From Sphingomonas aerolata (GTDB taxonomy: Bacteria > Pseudomonadota > Alphaproteobacteria > Sphingomonadales > Sphingomonadaceae), in the NCBI RefSeq assembly GCF_003046295.1, contig NZ_PZZN01000001.1, positions 496,001-560,000 on the forward strand: a stretch of 64,000 nt of DNA, in the 5' to 3' direction. Below are positions 9,227-19,033 of this stretch, piece by piece. The stretch's first letter is position 1, and every line of letters begins with the position of its first letter. The notes below the pieces were generated by a model, which worked only from the letters and a program-made list of their open reading frames with translations, searched no databases and was not told the origin of the DNA. The position numbers and the translations under genes are program-made.

Positions 9227-10237
9227 ATGAGCATCCCCCCAGAGCCCATCGCAAACCCCGCAACCTCGCTCGCTGAGCCGGCCGTGCGCGGCGACAAACC
9301 CGCGCTCGAACTGCTGATCGCGGCGCCGCGCGGCTTCTGCGCCGGCGTCGACCGCGCGATCCGCATCGTCGAACTGGCGATCGAGAAGCACGGCGCGCCG
9401 GTCTATGTCCGCCACGAGATCGTCCACAACAAGTTCGTCGTCGACACGCTGAAGGCGCAGGGCGCGGTGTTCGTCGAGGATCTGAGCGAGGTGCCCGACG
9501 ATGCGCCGGTGGTGTTCTCCGCGCACGGCGTTCCCAAATCGGTGCCGCTCGACGCGCAGGCGCGCGGGCTCGAATATCTCGATGCGACCTGCCCGCTGGT
9601 CTCGAAGGTCCATCGCCAGGCCGAGCGACTGGTCGCGCAGGGGCGGCACATCGTGTTCATCGGCCATGCCGGCCATCCCGAGGTGATCGGCACCTTCGGC
9701 CAGGTGCCTGAGGGCGCGATGTCGCTGATCGAAACCGTCGAGGATGCGGAAGTCTTCGCGCCGGTCGACCCTGCCAATCTCGCCTTCCTGACGCAGACCA
9801 CGCTGTCGGTCGACGACACTGCGGCGGTCGTCGCGACGCTGCAGCGACGCTTCCCCGAGATGCTGCCGCCGCGCGGCGAGGACATCTGCTACGCGACCTC
9901 GAACCGCCAGGCTGCGGTCAAGGCGATCGCGCATGGGTGTGACGCGATGCTGGTGATCGGCGCGCCCAATTCGTCCAATTCGGTGCGGCTGGTCGAGGTC
10001 GCGCAGCGCGAAGGCACGCCCGCGATGCTGATCCAGCGCGCCAGCGAGCTCGAGTGGGATTTCCTTGCCGGAGTCGGCACGCTCGGCATCACCGCAGGCG
10101 CGTCCGCGCCCGAGCTGCTGGTCCGCGAACTCGTCACGCGCCTCGCCGAGCGGTTCGAGGTGTGCGAGCGCGAGGTCGAGACGACGCGCGAGACGATCGC
10201 CTTCAAGCTGCCCCGCGGGCTCGAAGCCGCCGCCTAG
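9227..10237 (+). CDS. ispH: 4-hydroxy-3-methylbut-2-enyl diphosphate reductase
   Basis: Last enzyme of the MEP isoprenoid pathway: it reduces HMBPP to IPP and DMAPP with a [4Fe-4S] cluster. The three cluster cysteines are in [10 protein letters not shown] (C38), [11 protein letters not shown] (C122) and [10 protein letters not shown] (C221). FSAHGVPKS and IGAPNSSNS are further active-site motifs. The protein is 336 aa; the first 25 residues are a poorly conserved leader before [12 protein letters not shown]. thrB follows after one base, so ispH-thrB-rnhA is probably one transcript. Confidence 0.97.
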   Translation: MSIPPEPIANPATSLAEPAVRGDKPALELLIAAPRGFCAGVDRAIRIVELAIEKHGAPVYVRHEIVHNKFVVDTLKAQGAVFVEDLSEVPDDAPVVFSAHGVPKSVPLDAQARGLEYLDATCPLVSKVHRQAERLVAQGRHIVFIGHAGHPEVIGTFGQVPEGAMSLIETVEDAEVFAPVDPANLAFLTQTTLSVDDTAAVVATLQRRFPEMLPPRGEDICYATSNRQAAVKAIAHGCDAMLVIGAPNSSNSVRLVEVAQREGTPAMLIQRASELEWDFLAGVGTLGITAGASAPELLVRELVTRLAERFEVCEREVETTRETIAFKLPRGLEAAA

Positions 10238-10238
10238 C

Positions 10239-11189
10239 ATGGCGGTCTATACGCAGGTCTCGGCCGAGGCGCTTGGAACGTTCCTCGCGCGGTACGACCA
10301 GGGTGTGCTGGTCTCCGCCAAGGGGATCGCCGAGGGGGTGCAGAACAGCAACTACCTTGTCGAGACCACCGCGGACCGGTTCATCCTGACGCTGTATGAG
10401 GAATGGACGTCGACCGACGACCTGCCCTTTTTCCTCGCGATGCTCGATCATCTGGCCGCGGCGGGCAATCCGGTGCCGCGCGCGCTGCCCGATCGCGACG
10501 GTCTCGCGATCCAGCAGCTCGCCGGGCGCTCGGCCTGTCTGATCGAATTCCTGACCGGCGTGTCGGTGTCGCACCCGACCCCCGCACAGGCACGCGCGGC
10601 CGGCGCGGCGATGGGCCAGCTCCATGCCGGGCTGGCGGACTTCGCACCGACCCGCGCGAACCCGCTGGGCGCCGACACCTGGCGCCCGCTGCTCGAGCGA
10701 TGCGGCGCGGGGATCGACACGATCGCGCCCGGGCTGTTTGCGCGGATCGAGGCAGCGCTGGCGCGGGTGCTGGCACAGTGGCCGCGCGACCTGCCGGTGG
10801 CGGCGATCCATACGGACCTGTTCCCCGACAATGTCCTGATGCTCGGCGACCGCGTGACCGGGGTGATCGACTTCTACTTCGCCTGCACCGATATCCGCGC
10901 CTATGATCTGGCGGTGATGCACAGCGCCTGGGCGTTCGACGCGACCGGCGAGCGTTACGATCCCGCGATCGGCGCGGCGCTGATCGCGGGCTATGAAAGC
11001 CGGTTCGCGCTGTCCGAGGCGGAGCGTGCCGCGCTGCCGATCCTCGCGCAGGGCGCCTGCCTGCGCTTCCTGCTGACGCGCGCCTGGGACTGGGTCAACA
11101 CGCCGGCCGATGCGCTGGTGACGCGCAAGGATCCGCTCGCCTATTGGCGGCGGCTCGAAGCCTATCTCAAGGACGACCTGTTCGCATGA
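10239..11189 (+). CDS. thrB: Homoserine kinase (aminoglycoside-phosphotransferase fold)
   Basis: A 316-aa kinase phosphorylating homoserine for threonine biosynthesis, of the alphaproteobacterial APH-like ThrB type rather than the GHMP type. The start [20 protein letters not shown] and [15 protein letters not shown] match this family. The catalytic loop is [11 protein letters not shown] and the metal-binding segment [11 protein letters not shown]. Its ATG is one base after the ispH stop, and its TGA overlaps the rnhA ATG (ATGA). The ThrB-RnhA pairing is common in this order. Confidence 0.95.
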   Translation: MAVYTQVSAEALGTFLARYDQGVLVSAKGIAEGVQNSNYLVETTADRFILTLYEEWTSTDDLPFFLAMLDHLAAAGNPVPRALPDRDGLAIQQLAGRSACLIEFLTGVSVSHPTPAQARAAGAAMGQLHAGLADFAPTRANPLGADTWRPLLERCGAGIDTIAPGLFARIEAALARVLAQWPRDLPVAAIHTDLFPDNVLMLGDRVTGVIDFYFACTDIRAYDLAVMHSAWAFDATGERYDPAIGAALIAGYESRFALSEAERAALPILAQGACLRFLLTRAWDWVNTPADALVTRKDPLAYWRRLEAYLKDDLFA

Positions 11190-11662
11190 CCGACGACGCT
11201 GCCGCGACAATGATGACCAAGGTCGAGATCTATACCGATGGCGCCTGCAAGGGGAATCCGGGACCGGGCGGCTGGGGCGCGGTGATCCGGATGGGCGCGC
11301 ACGAGAAGGAATTGTCGGGCGGCGAGCCGCAGACGACGAACAACCGGATGGAGATGACCGCGGCGATCGAGGCGCTCAACATCCTCACCCGGCCCTGCGC
11401 GGTGACGCTGTACACCGACAGCAAATATGTGATGGATGGCCTGACCAAATGGGTGAAGGGCTGGCAGCGCAACGGCTGGAGGACCGCGGACAAGAAGCCG
11501 GTGAAGAATGCCGAGCTGTGGCACGCGCTGCTCGCCGCGGTCGCGCGGCACAAGATCGAGTGGCAATGGGTCAAGGGTCATGCCGGCCACCCCGAGAACG
11601 AGCGCGCCGACACGCTGGCGAGCAACGCCGCGATTGCGGCGATGACGCCCGGCCGCCGCTAG
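11186..11662 (+). CDS. rnhA: Ribonuclease HI
   Basis: A 158-aa endonuclease that degrades the RNA strand of RNA-DNA hybrids. The catalytic carboxylates are all visible: D18 in [13 protein letters not shown]56 in [10 protein letters not shown]78 in [10 protein letters not shown] and D142 in NERADTLA, with H135 in GHAGHPENE. The start overlaps the thrB stop by four bases. The length is standard. It converges with the FAD oxidoreductase gene, with only 17 bp between the stops. Confidence 0.97.
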   Translation: MTDDAAATMMTKVEIYTDGACKGNPGPGGWGAVIRMGAHEKELSGGEPQTTNNRMEMTAAIEALNILTRPCAVTLYTDSKYVMDGLTKWVKGWQRNGWRTADKKPVKNAELWHALLAAVARHKIEWQWVKGHAGHPENERADTLASNAAIAAMTPGRR

Positions 11663-11679
11663 GCTGACACGAAACGGCG

Positions 11680-12762
11680 TTAGAAACGACGGGGCGAATA
11701 GCGGTGCGGATCGATCCCCGCCACCGCAGGATCAGGCGACGTCCCAAGCAGCAACGCGGCCGCAAGACGCGCCGCCGCCGGTGCGGTCTGGATGCCGAAA
11801 CCGCCCTGCCCCGCGCACCAGAAGAAGCCGGGTTCGCTCGGGTCGAAGCCATAGACCGGCAGCCGGTCGGGCGCGAAGGTCCGCAGGCCCGCCCAGCGGC
11901 GTTCGACCTGCGTGACCTGCCAGTCGACCGCCTGTTCGAGCCGGTCGATCGCGATCGCGACGTCGATCTCCTCGGGCGCGGCATCACAGGGGTCGGTCGG
12001 CGTCTCATCATGCGGACTGAGCCACAGCCGCCCGCCGGGCTCGGGCTTGAAATAGAAGCCGCCTGAAATGTCGGCGACATGCGGCATGCCCCCCGCGGCT
12101 GGAGGATCGGTCCGCAACTGGACCATCGTCCGCCGGTAGGGCTGAAGTCCGATTGGTGCCACGCCCGCGCGCTGCGCGACGGTATCGGCCCAGGCCCCCG
12201 CCGCATTGACGAGTACGGCGGCCTGAAACGTCCCCGCCGCAGTCTCGATGCTCCAGTGCCCCGAGTCGCGGCGCGCCGCCTTCAGCGCGGCCCCGGTGAC
12301 GAGATCGGCGCCGTCCCGCCGCGCGGTCGCCAGGTCGCGCGCGTGCAGTCCGGCGACGTCGATATAGGCGCAACTCGGCTCGTGCACGCCCAGCGTCCAG
12401 TCGGGGCGCAGCCCGGGGAGGAACGCCGCCGGATCGACCCGGTCGAGCTGCACGTCGCTGTCGGAGAACTCGGCAAGAAACCGGTCGATCGCGGGCGCGT
12501 GCTGCGCACGGCCGATATGCAGCGATCCCAGCGGCTGGAGATGCCCCCCGGCCCTGAGCACCGGCCCCGAGGCGGTCGTCAGCGGCTGGATGTCGGGGCC
12601 ACCATAGGTTTCCGACCAGAAGGCCGCGGACCGCCCCGTCGCGTGGTAGCCCGGCATATCCTCCGCCTCGAGCAGCAGCACGCGCGCATGCGGCGCTAGT
12701 AGCGCGGCGAGGCTGACCCCGGCCATTCCCGCGCCGACGATCGCGACGTCGTAGACGCTCAT
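11680..12762 (-). CDS. FAD-dependent amine/D-amino-acid oxidoreductase (DauA-like)
   Basis: A 360-aa flavoprotein of the DAO family. The N-terminal Rossmann motif VAIVGAGMAGVSLA binds FAD, and PGYHATGRSAAFWSETYGG closely resembles the GYHSTGRSAA segment of D-arginine dehydrogenase. The C-terminal FAD contact is FFWCAGQGGFGIQTAP. It probably oxidises a D-amino acid or similar amine, feeding electrons to the respiratory chain; the substrate is inferred only by resemblance. Its ATG overlaps the stop of the upstream alpha/beta hydrolase gene (ATGA), so the two are a coupled pair. Confidence 0.85.
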   Translation of the reverse strand: MSVYDVAIVGAGMAGVSLAALLAPHARVLLLEAEDMPGYHATGRSAAFWSETYGGPDIQPLTTASGPVLRAGGHLQPLGSLHIGRAQHAPAIDRFLAEFSDSDVQLDRVDPAAFLPGLRPDWTLGVHEPSCAYIDVAGLHARDLATARRDGADLVTGAALKAARRDSGHWSIETAAGTFQAAVLVNAAGAWADTVAQRAGVAPIGLQPYRRTMVQLRTDPPAAGGMPHVADISGGFYFKPEPGGRLWLSPHDETPTDPCDAAPEEIDVAIAIDRLEQAVDWQVTQVERRWAGLRTFAPDRLPVYGFDPSEPGFFWCAGQGGFGIQTAPAAARLAAALLLGTSPDPAVAGIDPHRYSPRRF

Positions 12763-13775
12763 CGGCGCGGCACCGTGTCGTCGAGAAACGCGTCGAGCGC
12801 GGCCAGCGCACGGTCACGTACGGCATCCGATTCGCGCAGAATCTCATGCGCCGATTCAGGTCCGAACCGCACCAGCCGCGCGTCGCGCAGCCGCTCGACA
12901 ATCCGGACCGCGGCATGCGGATCGACCAGCTTGTCGGCATCCGCGAGCAGCATCAGCACCGGCGTAGCGATCGTCTCGACGCGCGGATCACAGGCGAGCG
13001 CAGCGGACCCGGCGAATGCTTCGGACAGCCAAGTCCAGCTCGGCGGACCGAGCTGCAGGTCGGGCTGCGCCTCGTGCCACCAGCGTTCGTCGTGATAGCG
13101 GTCGGCGTCGTGAGTGAGCAGACGCTGGCGCGAGGCGACGGGCCCGGGCCGCTCGTTCTGGCGCCAGGCCGCGCGGATCGGCGCACGCCGCGCCATGTAG
13201 CGCGCGATCCGGCCGCTCAGCCGCGCGCCGAGTGGAGAGCGAAGGCCCAGCATCGGTGCGACAAGGATCGCCGCCGCCGGGTCGATCGTCCCCGCCGTCA
13301 GCGCGCGCATCACCATCAGCCCACCCATCGAATGACCAAGGATCGCTGTCGGAATGCCGCTATCCCCTTCGCCGCGCCACTGCTGCCAGAAGCCGGCGAG
13401 ATCGGCATCGTAGGTCGCGAAGTCGTCGACATGGCCGACATAGGGGTCGGGGGACAGCCGCCCCGACCCGCCCTGCCCGCGCCAGTCGAGCGAGGTCACT
13501 GACCAGCCGACGCTGCGCAGATGCGCGATCGTCTCGAGATATTTCTCGAAACTGTCACCGCGGCCGGCCTGGAAGAGAAAGCGTCCGCGCGGGTTCGGTG
13601 CCGGCCAGTCGAACCGCCTCAGGCTCCAGCCATCGGGCGCAATCCAGCGGGTGACCCGGGCATCGTCGGGAATCGCGCGCCGACTCGCGGCTGGCACGAT
13701 CGGTGCGACGGTGGTGCGGGCATGCGGACGGGCCGGACCGGAGGCGGGCCCGGAGGTCGGATCAGAATCGAACAT
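12759..13775 (-). CDS. Alpha/beta hydrolase, lysophospholipase/monoacylglycerol-lipase type
   Basis: About 338 aa. The nucleophile elbow is AILGHSMGGLMV, the early strand SLDWRGQGGSGR is typical of the PldB/monoglyceride lipase group, and the C-terminal part holds the likely acid (LMLLADADKLVDPH) and histidine (GPESAHEILRES). The region before RRAIPDDARVTRW is a Pro/Ala-rich leader of no clear function. An in-frame ATG at 13805 would add ten residues; neither start has a convincing ribosome site. It is divergent from cpaA with under 50 bp between, so both promoters share that short gap. It forms an overlapping pair with the FAD oxidoreductase. Confidence 0.85.
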   Translation of the reverse strand: MFDSDPTSGPASGPARPHARTTVAPIVPAASRRAIPDDARVTRWIAPDGWSLRRFDWPAPNPRGRFLFQAGRGDSFEKYLETIAHLRSVGWSVTSLDWRGQGGSGRLSPDPYVGHVDDFATYDADLAGFWQQWRGEGDSGIPTAILGHSMGGLMVMRALTAGTIDPAAAILVAPMLGLRSPLGARLSGRIARYMARRAPIRAAWRQNERPGPVASRQRLLTHDADRYHDERWWHEAQPDLQLGPPSWTWLSEAFAGSAALACDPRVETIATPVLMLLADADKLVDPHAAVRIVERLRDARLVRFGPESAHEILRESDAVRDRALAALDAFLDDTVPRR

Positions 13776-13823
13776 CGGCGACACAGTTACTTTTTCGAAA
13801 GCCATACCCGCTAAATGTAGTGC

Positions 13824-14318
13824 ATGGGGTCGACGTTTACTCTTCCAATTCTACTTTTTCTGCTCGCCGGGCTGCTTGTCCTCGCTGCGATCGAGGACGC
13901 ACGGACGCGGGAGATCGCCAACGCGAAGACCGCCGCGATCGTGCTGCTCGCGCCCTTGTGGTGGTGGGCCAACGGCCTGTCACCCTGGCCCGACATGGCG
14001 ATCCAGATCGGGATCGCCGCGGCGGTCTTCGCGCTGTTCTGCATCGCGTTTCATTTCGGGCTGATGGGCGGCGGCGACGTCAAGCTGATCGTCGCGCTGT
14101 CGCTGTGGCTGCCGTTCGGCGCGTTCATGGCGATGCTGATGGTGATGTCGATCGCGGGCGGCGTGCTGACCGCGGGGATGCTGATCGCAAGGAAGCTGGC
14201 CATGCGGCGCGCCGATTCGGGCGTCGAAAACGCCGCGATCGAGGTGCCCTACGGCATCGCGATCGCCTTTGCAGGGCTCGTCGCGGTCCACGAACCACTC
14301 CTTAACTCCCTGCGGTAG
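13824..14318 (+). CDS. cpaA: Prepilin peptidase CpaA/TadV (A24 aspartic protease)
   Basis: A 164-aa polytopic membrane protease that cleaves the leader of Flp pilins and pseudopilins. The two catalytic aspartates are D25 in AAIEDARTREI and D85 in the GxGD-type motif MGGGDVKLIV. About five hydrophobic segments are visible. The short form without an N-methylation domain is typical of Tad systems. It opens the pilus locus, 49 bp ahead of cpaB. No pilin gene is found beside it, although pilin is its expected substrate. Confidence 0.92.
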   Translation: MGSTFTLPILLFLLAGLLVLAAIEDARTREIANAKTAAIVLLAPLWWWANGLSPWPDMAIQIGIAAAVFALFCIAFHFGLMGGGDVKLIVALSLWLPFGAFMAMLMVMSIAGGVLTAGMLIARKLAMRRADSGVENAAIEVPYGIAIAFAGLVAVHEPLLNSLR

Positions 14319-14367
14319 ATACTTAATGTTCGATCAATCACACGGCGCCCGAAAGGCACGATGAGTC

Positions 14368-15423
14368 ATGGATAGTCGCAAGCTCATATTGCTGATCGGT
14401 GCGTTGATCGTGGCGGCGGTCACGGCCTTCTTCGCCCGCACGCTGATCGCGGGCAGCGCAGCCCCGCAGGCGACCGCGGTGGCGATGCAGCCCGCCGTGA
14501 TCGACGGCCCGGAAGTGCTGGTCGCGACCCGCGCGCTGCCGGTCGGCACGATCCTCGACGCGACCGCATTGAAGTTCCAGCCCTGGCCCAAGGAACTGGT
14601 CGACAACGCCTATTACCTGAAGGACAAGACCGACCTGAAGGCGCTGCAGGGCACCGTGGTGCGCAACATGATCACTGCGGGCCAGCCGGTGACGCAGGGC
14701 GCGCTGGTCAAGCCCGGCGACCGCGGCTTCCTCGCGGCCGCGCTCGGGCCCGGCATGCGCGCGGTGACGGTCCCCGTCTCGGAACAGGCGTCGGTCGCGG
14801 GCTTCGTGTTCCCGGGCGATCGGATCGATCTGGTGCTGACCCAGGCGGTGGCGGGCGGCGGCGACGGCGATCCGCTGAAGGTATCGGAGACGATCATGCG
14901 CAATGTGCGCGTGCTCGCGACCGACCAGCGCACCGACAACAAGGTCGGCGACGACGGCAAGACCGTCGTCAGCACCTTCTCGACGGTCACGGTCGAGACG
15001 ACGCCCAAGATGGCCGAGGAGATCGCGGTCGCGCAGACGGTGGGGACGCTGTCGCTGTCGCTCCGCTCGATCGCGGACAATGCGGGCGAGCTCGAGGACG
15101 CGATCGCGTCGGGCAGCGTGAGCGTGCCCGCGGGGTCGGATCCCAAGGCGGAGCGCGCGATGCTGCTGCGTCTCGCGAGCCAGCCCTCGTCGGGAGCGAG
15201 CAGCTACGTCACCGGCGCGGACGTGTCGCGCTACCAGCGCAGCACCGTGCCGGGCAAGGCGGTCGCGTCCGGCGGTCCGGGGGGGGCGGCACAGATGATG
15301 ATGCCGGCTGGCGTACCCGGCGGCGCGCCGGCGGGAGCCCCGTCGGGCGCGATCGCGTCGGGCCCGGTCGTCCGGGTCGCACGCGGCAACAGCATGACCA
15401 TCGTTCCGGTGGGGGGGAAGTAA
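14368..15423 (+). CDS. cpaB: Flp pilus assembly protein CpaB/RcpC
   Basis: A 351-aa periplasmic, inner-membrane-anchored component. The N-terminus MDSRKLILLIGALIVAAVTA is a single membrane anchor, followed by an SAF-type domain (GPEVLVATRALPVGTILDA). The rest is the RcpC/CpaB periplasmic domain (GPGMRAVTVPVSEQASVAGF, FPGDRIDLVLT). The C-terminal about 60 residues are Gly/Ala/Pro-rich and end in VPVGGK. It begins just after an unrelated short ATG and is followed by cpaC after one base, so the locus is tightly packed. Confidence 0.93.
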   Translation: MDSRKLILLIGALIVAAVTAFFARTLIAGSAAPQATAVAMQPAVIDGPEVLVATRALPVGTILDATALKFQPWPKELVDNAYYLKDKTDLKALQGTVVRNMITAGQPVTQGALVKPGDRGFLAAALGPGMRAVTVPVSEQASVAGFVFPGDRIDLVLTQAVAGGGDGDPLKVSETIMRNVRVLATDQRTDNKVGDDGKTVVSTFSTVTVETTPKMAEEIAVAQTVGTLSLSLRSIADNAGELEDAIASGSVSVPAGSDPKAERAMLLRLASQPSSGASSYVTGADVSRYQRSTVPGKAVASGGPGGAAQMMMPAGVPGGAPAGAPSGAIASGPVVRVARGNSMTIVPVGGK

Positions 15424-15424
15424 G

Positions 15425-17017
15425 ATGCGTACGAGCATGACAGGGATGCGGGCGTCGCTCGGCTGGTCGTTCGCCGCGGTGCTCGCCGCGGCAGGCACCG
15501 CGCCCTCCGCGCCGGCCATCGCCCAGGCGCAGGTCTCGGCCGCTCCCGCCGGGCTGGTTCAGGTCAATACCGGGCGTGGCCGGCTGGTGACGCTGTCGCG
15601 GCCGATGAGCGACCTCTTCGTCGCCGACGACACGATCGCCGACGTCCAGGTCCGCTCGCCGACCCAGCTCTACATTTTCGGCAAGAAGACCGGTGAGACG
15701 ACAATCTCGGCGACGGCCAAGGGCGGCGCGATCGTCTACAGCTCGACCGTCCGGGTCGGCAACAATCTCGATTCGATCCAGCAGATGCTCGGGCTGGCGA
15801 TGCCCGAGGCGCAGGTCGTCGCGACGCCGATGAACGGGCTCGTCCTGCTCACCGGCACCGTCGCCGCGCCCGAGGACGCCGCGGAGGCCGAGCGGCTGGT
15901 CCAGGCCTTCGTCGGCGATGCGACCAAGGTCCTGTCGCGGCTCAAGACCGCGACGCCGCTGCAGGTCAATCTGCAGGTCCGCGTCGCCGAGGTTTCGCGC
16001 AGCTTCGTCAAGACGATCGGCGTCAACCTGACCAGCCGCGGATCGGGCAATTTCCTCTTCAACATCGCGCAGGGGCGGCAAGGCACCATCACCACGGTCC
16101 CCGGCGTCGTCGGGGTGCCCGGCACGGCGATCGACGCGAACGGCGCGCTGCCCGGCAACACGCTGTTCGGCTTCCCCGCCAAGTCCACCACCGGCTCCAC
16201 GATCGGGATGGCCGGGCGCCTGCTGGGGCTCGACCTGCTCGCGGCGATCGATTTGGGCGAGCAGACCGGACAGGTCTCCACGCTCGCCAACCCGAACCTC
16301 ACCGCGCTGTCGGGGGAGACGGGGACGTTCCTCGCGGGCGGCGAAGTGCCGATCCCGATCGCGCAGGCGCTGGGCACGGTGTCAGTGGAGTATAAGCAAT
16401 ATGGCGTCAGCTTGGCCTACACCCCGACCGTACTCTCTGACGGCCGCATCTCGCTGCGCGTCCGCCCGGAGGTCTCGCAGCTCGATTATTCCAACGCGGT
16501 CACGCTGAACGGCACCCGCGTGCCGGGGCTGACGACGCGGCGGACCGAGACGACGGTCGAGCTCGGCTCGGGCCAGAGCATGATGATCAGCGGGCTGCTG
16601 TCGAACAACCACAACAACACCTACGACAAGACGCCGGGGCTCGCGAGCCTGCCGATCATCGGCGCGCTGTTCCGGTCGAACAGCTTCCAGCGCAACGAGA
16701 CCGAACTGGTGGTGATCATCACCCCCTATCTGGTCAAGCCGGTCAACAACCCGGCCGACATCGCGCTGCCCACCGACGGCTACAAGGCACCGACCGATGC
16801 TGGCCGGGTCCTGCTTGGCGATCTCGGCGGCGGAACGACGGGCGGGCGCCGGCCGGTGCCGAGCGTCGCGCCGATGGGCTATGCGAACCCCGCGATCGGC
16901 GCTGCCGCCCCGGTCGGCCCCATGCCGACCCGCGACCCGCAGCAGCCGGCCATCAAGACGGGCACCAAGCCGAAGACGAGCAAGGGCGCCGCACCGATGC
17001 CCGGCTTCTCCAACTGA
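15425..17017 (+). CDS. cpaC: Tad/Flp pilus secretin CpaC/RcpA
   Basis: Outer-membrane secretin of 530 aa forming the pilus exit channel. Order: signal peptide (cleavage probably near APAIAQA), pilus N-terminal domain (GRLVTLSRPMSDLFVADD), a BON-like domain (GLVLLTGTVAAPEDAAEAER), then the secretin core, with PNLTALSGETGTFLAGGEVP and TETTVELGSGQSMMISGLLS as its best-known blocks. The C-terminus is a Pro/Lys-rich tail (TGTKPKTSKGAAPMPGFSN). Its ATG is one base after the cpaB stop. Confidence 0.95.
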   Translation: MRTSMTGMRASLGWSFAAVLAAAGTAPSAPAIAQAQVSAAPAGLVQVNTGRGRLVTLSRPMSDLFVADDTIADVQVRSPTQLYIFGKKTGETTISATAKGGAIVYSSTVRVGNNLDSIQQMLGLAMPEAQVVATPMNGLVLLTGTVAAPEDAAEAERLVQAFVGDATKVLSRLKTATPLQVNLQVRVAEVSRSFVKTIGVNLTSRGSGNFLFNIAQGRQGTITTVPGVVGVPGTAIDANGALPGNTLFGFPAKSTTGSTIGMAGRLLGLDLLAAIDLGEQTGQVSTLANPNLTALSGETGTFLAGGEVPIPIAQALGTVSVEYKQYGVSLAYTPTVLSDGRISLRVRPEVSQLDYSNAVTLNGTRVPGLTTRRTETTVELGSGQSMMISGLLSNNHNNTYDKTPGLASLPIIGALFRSNSFQRNETELVVIITPYLVKPVNNPADIALPTDGYKAPTDAGRVLLGDLGGGTTGGRRPVPSVAPMGYANPAIGAAAPVGPMPTRDPQQPAIKTGTKPKTSKGAAPMPGFSN

Positions 17018-17052
17018 TCCCGCGCCGCGCCATGTTTCAAGGACTTCGCACG

Positions 17053-17688
17053 ATGACGAAACACCCGATCCTGCTGCTATCGCTCGGATCCGCGCTGCTG
17101 CTCGGCGGCTGTATGGGAACCGAGAATCGCGGTCTCGAATCGGTCCACCAGCCGGTCGTGAGCCGCGCCAATTATGCGCTCGACCTCGGGACCGCCGGCG
17201 GCACGCTGGCGCAGGGCGAGGCGCGGCGGCTGGCGGGATGGATGACGACGATGCGGGTCGGCTATGGCGACCGCGTCGCGATCGACGATCCCGCGGGCCA
17301 AGCACCGATGGCGCGCGCCGAGATCGCCGACGTCGTCGCGGGCTATGGCCTGTTGCTGTCCCCCGACACCCCGGTCACGCAGGCGCCGGTCAGCCCCGGT
17401 GCGATCCGGATCGTCGTCACGCGGATGCGCGCCGATGTCCCCGGCTGCCCCGACTGGTCGCGCGACGCGAGCATCGACATCGCCAGCCACACCTCGTCCA
17501 ACTATGGGTGCGCGATGAACCGCAACCTCGCGGCGATGGTCGCGCGGCCCGAGGATCTGGTCCGCGGTTCCGGCGACACCGAGACCTATGACCCGGCCTC
17601 CTCGTTCAAGGCGATCGACGTGTATCGCCGCGCGGTGCCGACCGGCGCAAACAACGCGCTGCGGTCCGAAACCACAGGGGGCAAGTGA
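17053..17688 (+). CDS. cpaD: Pilus assembly lipoprotein CpaD
   Basis: A 211-aa lipoprotein, likely a pilotin or secretin partner in the outer membrane. The signal peptide MTKHPILLLSLGSALLLGGC ends in a lipobox. The mature domain shows RANYALDLGTAGGTLAQGE, GYGDRVAIDDP and SNYGCAMNRNLAAMVARPED, the last being a hallmark of CpaD. The ATG at 17053 has an AAGGA site upstream; an ATG 21 bp earlier is less likely. Its stop overlaps the cpaE start region. Confidence 0.92.
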   Translation: MTKHPILLLSLGSALLLGGCMGTENRGLESVHQPVVSRANYALDLGTAGGTLAQGEARRLAGWMTTMRVGYGDRVAIDDPAGQAPMARAEIADVVAGYGLLLSPDTPVTQAPVSPGAIRIVVTRMRADVPGCPDWSRDASIDIASHTSSNYGCAMNRNLAAMVARPEDLVRGSGDTETYDPASSFKAIDVYRRAVPTGANNALRSETTGGK

Positions 17689-18980
17689 TGAACGCACCCT
17701 GGAAGCCCGCTGGCATCGCGCACCGCGAACCCTTCGCCGCCTATGTCTGCGACGAGGCGACCGCCGAGGCGCTGCGCCCGATCGCGGCCGAACTCGGCTG
17801 GTCGGTCGACAAGGTCAGCAAGGGCGGACTGCGCAACGCGATCCAGTCGCTGTCAGTGTCCGCCAGCCCGCAGATCCTGTTCGTCGACCTCGCCGAATCG
17901 GGCGATCCGCTCAACGACATCAACGCCCTGGCCGAAGTGTGCGAGCCCGGCACGGTGGTGATCGCGGCAGGCCAAGTGAACGATGTCCGGCTGTACCGCG
18001 ATCTCGTCGCCAGCGGGATCCAGGACTATCTGCTCAAGCCGCTGCATCCCGACATGCTGCGCGAGGCGTTCGGTCATGCGCAGGCGATGCTCAGCGCGCC
18101 CAAGCATGTCGAACACGCCCCGGCGCGTCCGCAATGCTCGATCGCGATCATCGGCACGCGCGGCGGCGTCGGCGCATCGACGATCGCGACGTCGGTCGCC
18201 TGGCTGATCGCGGAGAAGGAACAGCGCGCGACCGCGCTGCTCGATCTCGACGTGCATTTCGGCACCGGCGCGCTGTCGCTCGATCTCGAGCCGGGCCGCG
18301 GACTGACCGATGCGATCGAGAATCCGAGCCGGATCGACGGGCTGTTCATCGAGCGCGCGATGGTCAAGGCGTCGGAGAAGCTGTCGGTGCTGAGCGCGGA
18401 GGCGCCGATCAACGCGCCGCTGATGACTGACGGCGCCGCCTTCTACCAGCTGCAGGAGGAGATGTGCGCGGCGTTCGACTGCACCATCGTCGACCTGCCG
18501 CGTGGTATGCTGGTCCAGCATCCGCATCTGATCAGCGAGGTCCACCTCGCGGTGCTCGTCACCGACCTGACGCTGGCGGCGGCGCGCGACACGATCCGCC
18601 TGCTGTCGTGGATGAAGTCCAACGCCCCGAAGACGCGGGTACTCGTGCTCGCCAACCGGATGCATGCCGGCGGCCAGCTCGAGATCAGTCGCAAGGATTT
18701 CGAGGGCTCGATCGAACGCCGGATCGATCATGTCGTGGTGTTCGACCAGAAGCTCGCGGCGCAGGCCGCCAAGCTCGGCAAGCCGATCGTCGAGGCCGGC
18801 AAGACGTCGAAGACGATCGCGCCGATCGTCGCGCTCGTCACCGAACTGATGGTCGCGGTCGATGCCACCGGTACGGAAGCTGCGAGCGCCAAGACGCCCC
18901 GCCGGTCGGGCGGCGTCTCGCTGCTCGGCAAGTTCAGCGACCTGAAGGGGCTGATGGCCAAGCGGGCGATCAAGTCGTGA
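17688..18980 (+). CDS. cpaE: Pilus localisation/assembly ATPase CpaE (MinD-like)
   Basis: A 430-aa cytoplasmic protein. Residues 1-140 form a receiver-like domain (ILFVDLAESGDPLNDINAL, YLLKPLHPDMLREAF). Residues from about 150 form a ParA/MinD-type ATPase with the atypical Walker A GTRGGVGASTIA (156-167), lacking both usual lysines as is common in CpaE/TadZ. LLDLDVHFGTGALSLDLEPG and TIVDLPRGMLVQHPHLISEV follow. CpaE places the Tad machine at the pole and is expected to contact the CpaF motor. A GTG three bases earlier is an alternative start. Here cpaF does not follow: the next gene is tadB, 53 bp on. Confidence 0.92.
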   Translation: MNAPWKPAGIAHREPFAAYVCDEATAEALRPIAAELGWSVDKVSKGGLRNAIQSLSVSASPQILFVDLAESGDPLNDINALAEVCEPGTVVIAAGQVNDVRLYRDLVASGIQDYLLKPLHPDMLREAFGHAQAMLSAPKHVEHAPARPQCSIAIIGTRGGVGASTIATSVAWLIAEKEQRATALLDLDVHFGTGALSLDLEPGRGLTDAIENPSRIDGLFIERAMVKASEKLSVLSAEAPINAPLMTDGAAFYQLQEEMCAAFDCTIVDLPRGMLVQHPHLISEVHLAVLVTDLTLAAARDTIRLLSWMKSNAPKTRVLVLANRMHAGGQLEISRKDFEGSIERRIDHVVVFDQKLAAQAAKLGKPIVEAGKTSKTIAPIVALVTELMVAVDATGTEAASAKTPRRSGGVSLLGKFSDLKGLMAKRAIKS

Positions 18981-19033
18981 CGCCGCACGGGTCGCGGATG
19001 CGCGCTGATCGGGCGCAGAGGGCCTAGGCGACG

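Noticed and set aside
18981..19033. Remnant of cpaF between cpaE and tadB
   Set aside because: The 53 bp were read in all frames; only short Arg-rich peptides result and nothing resembles the CpaF C-terminus.
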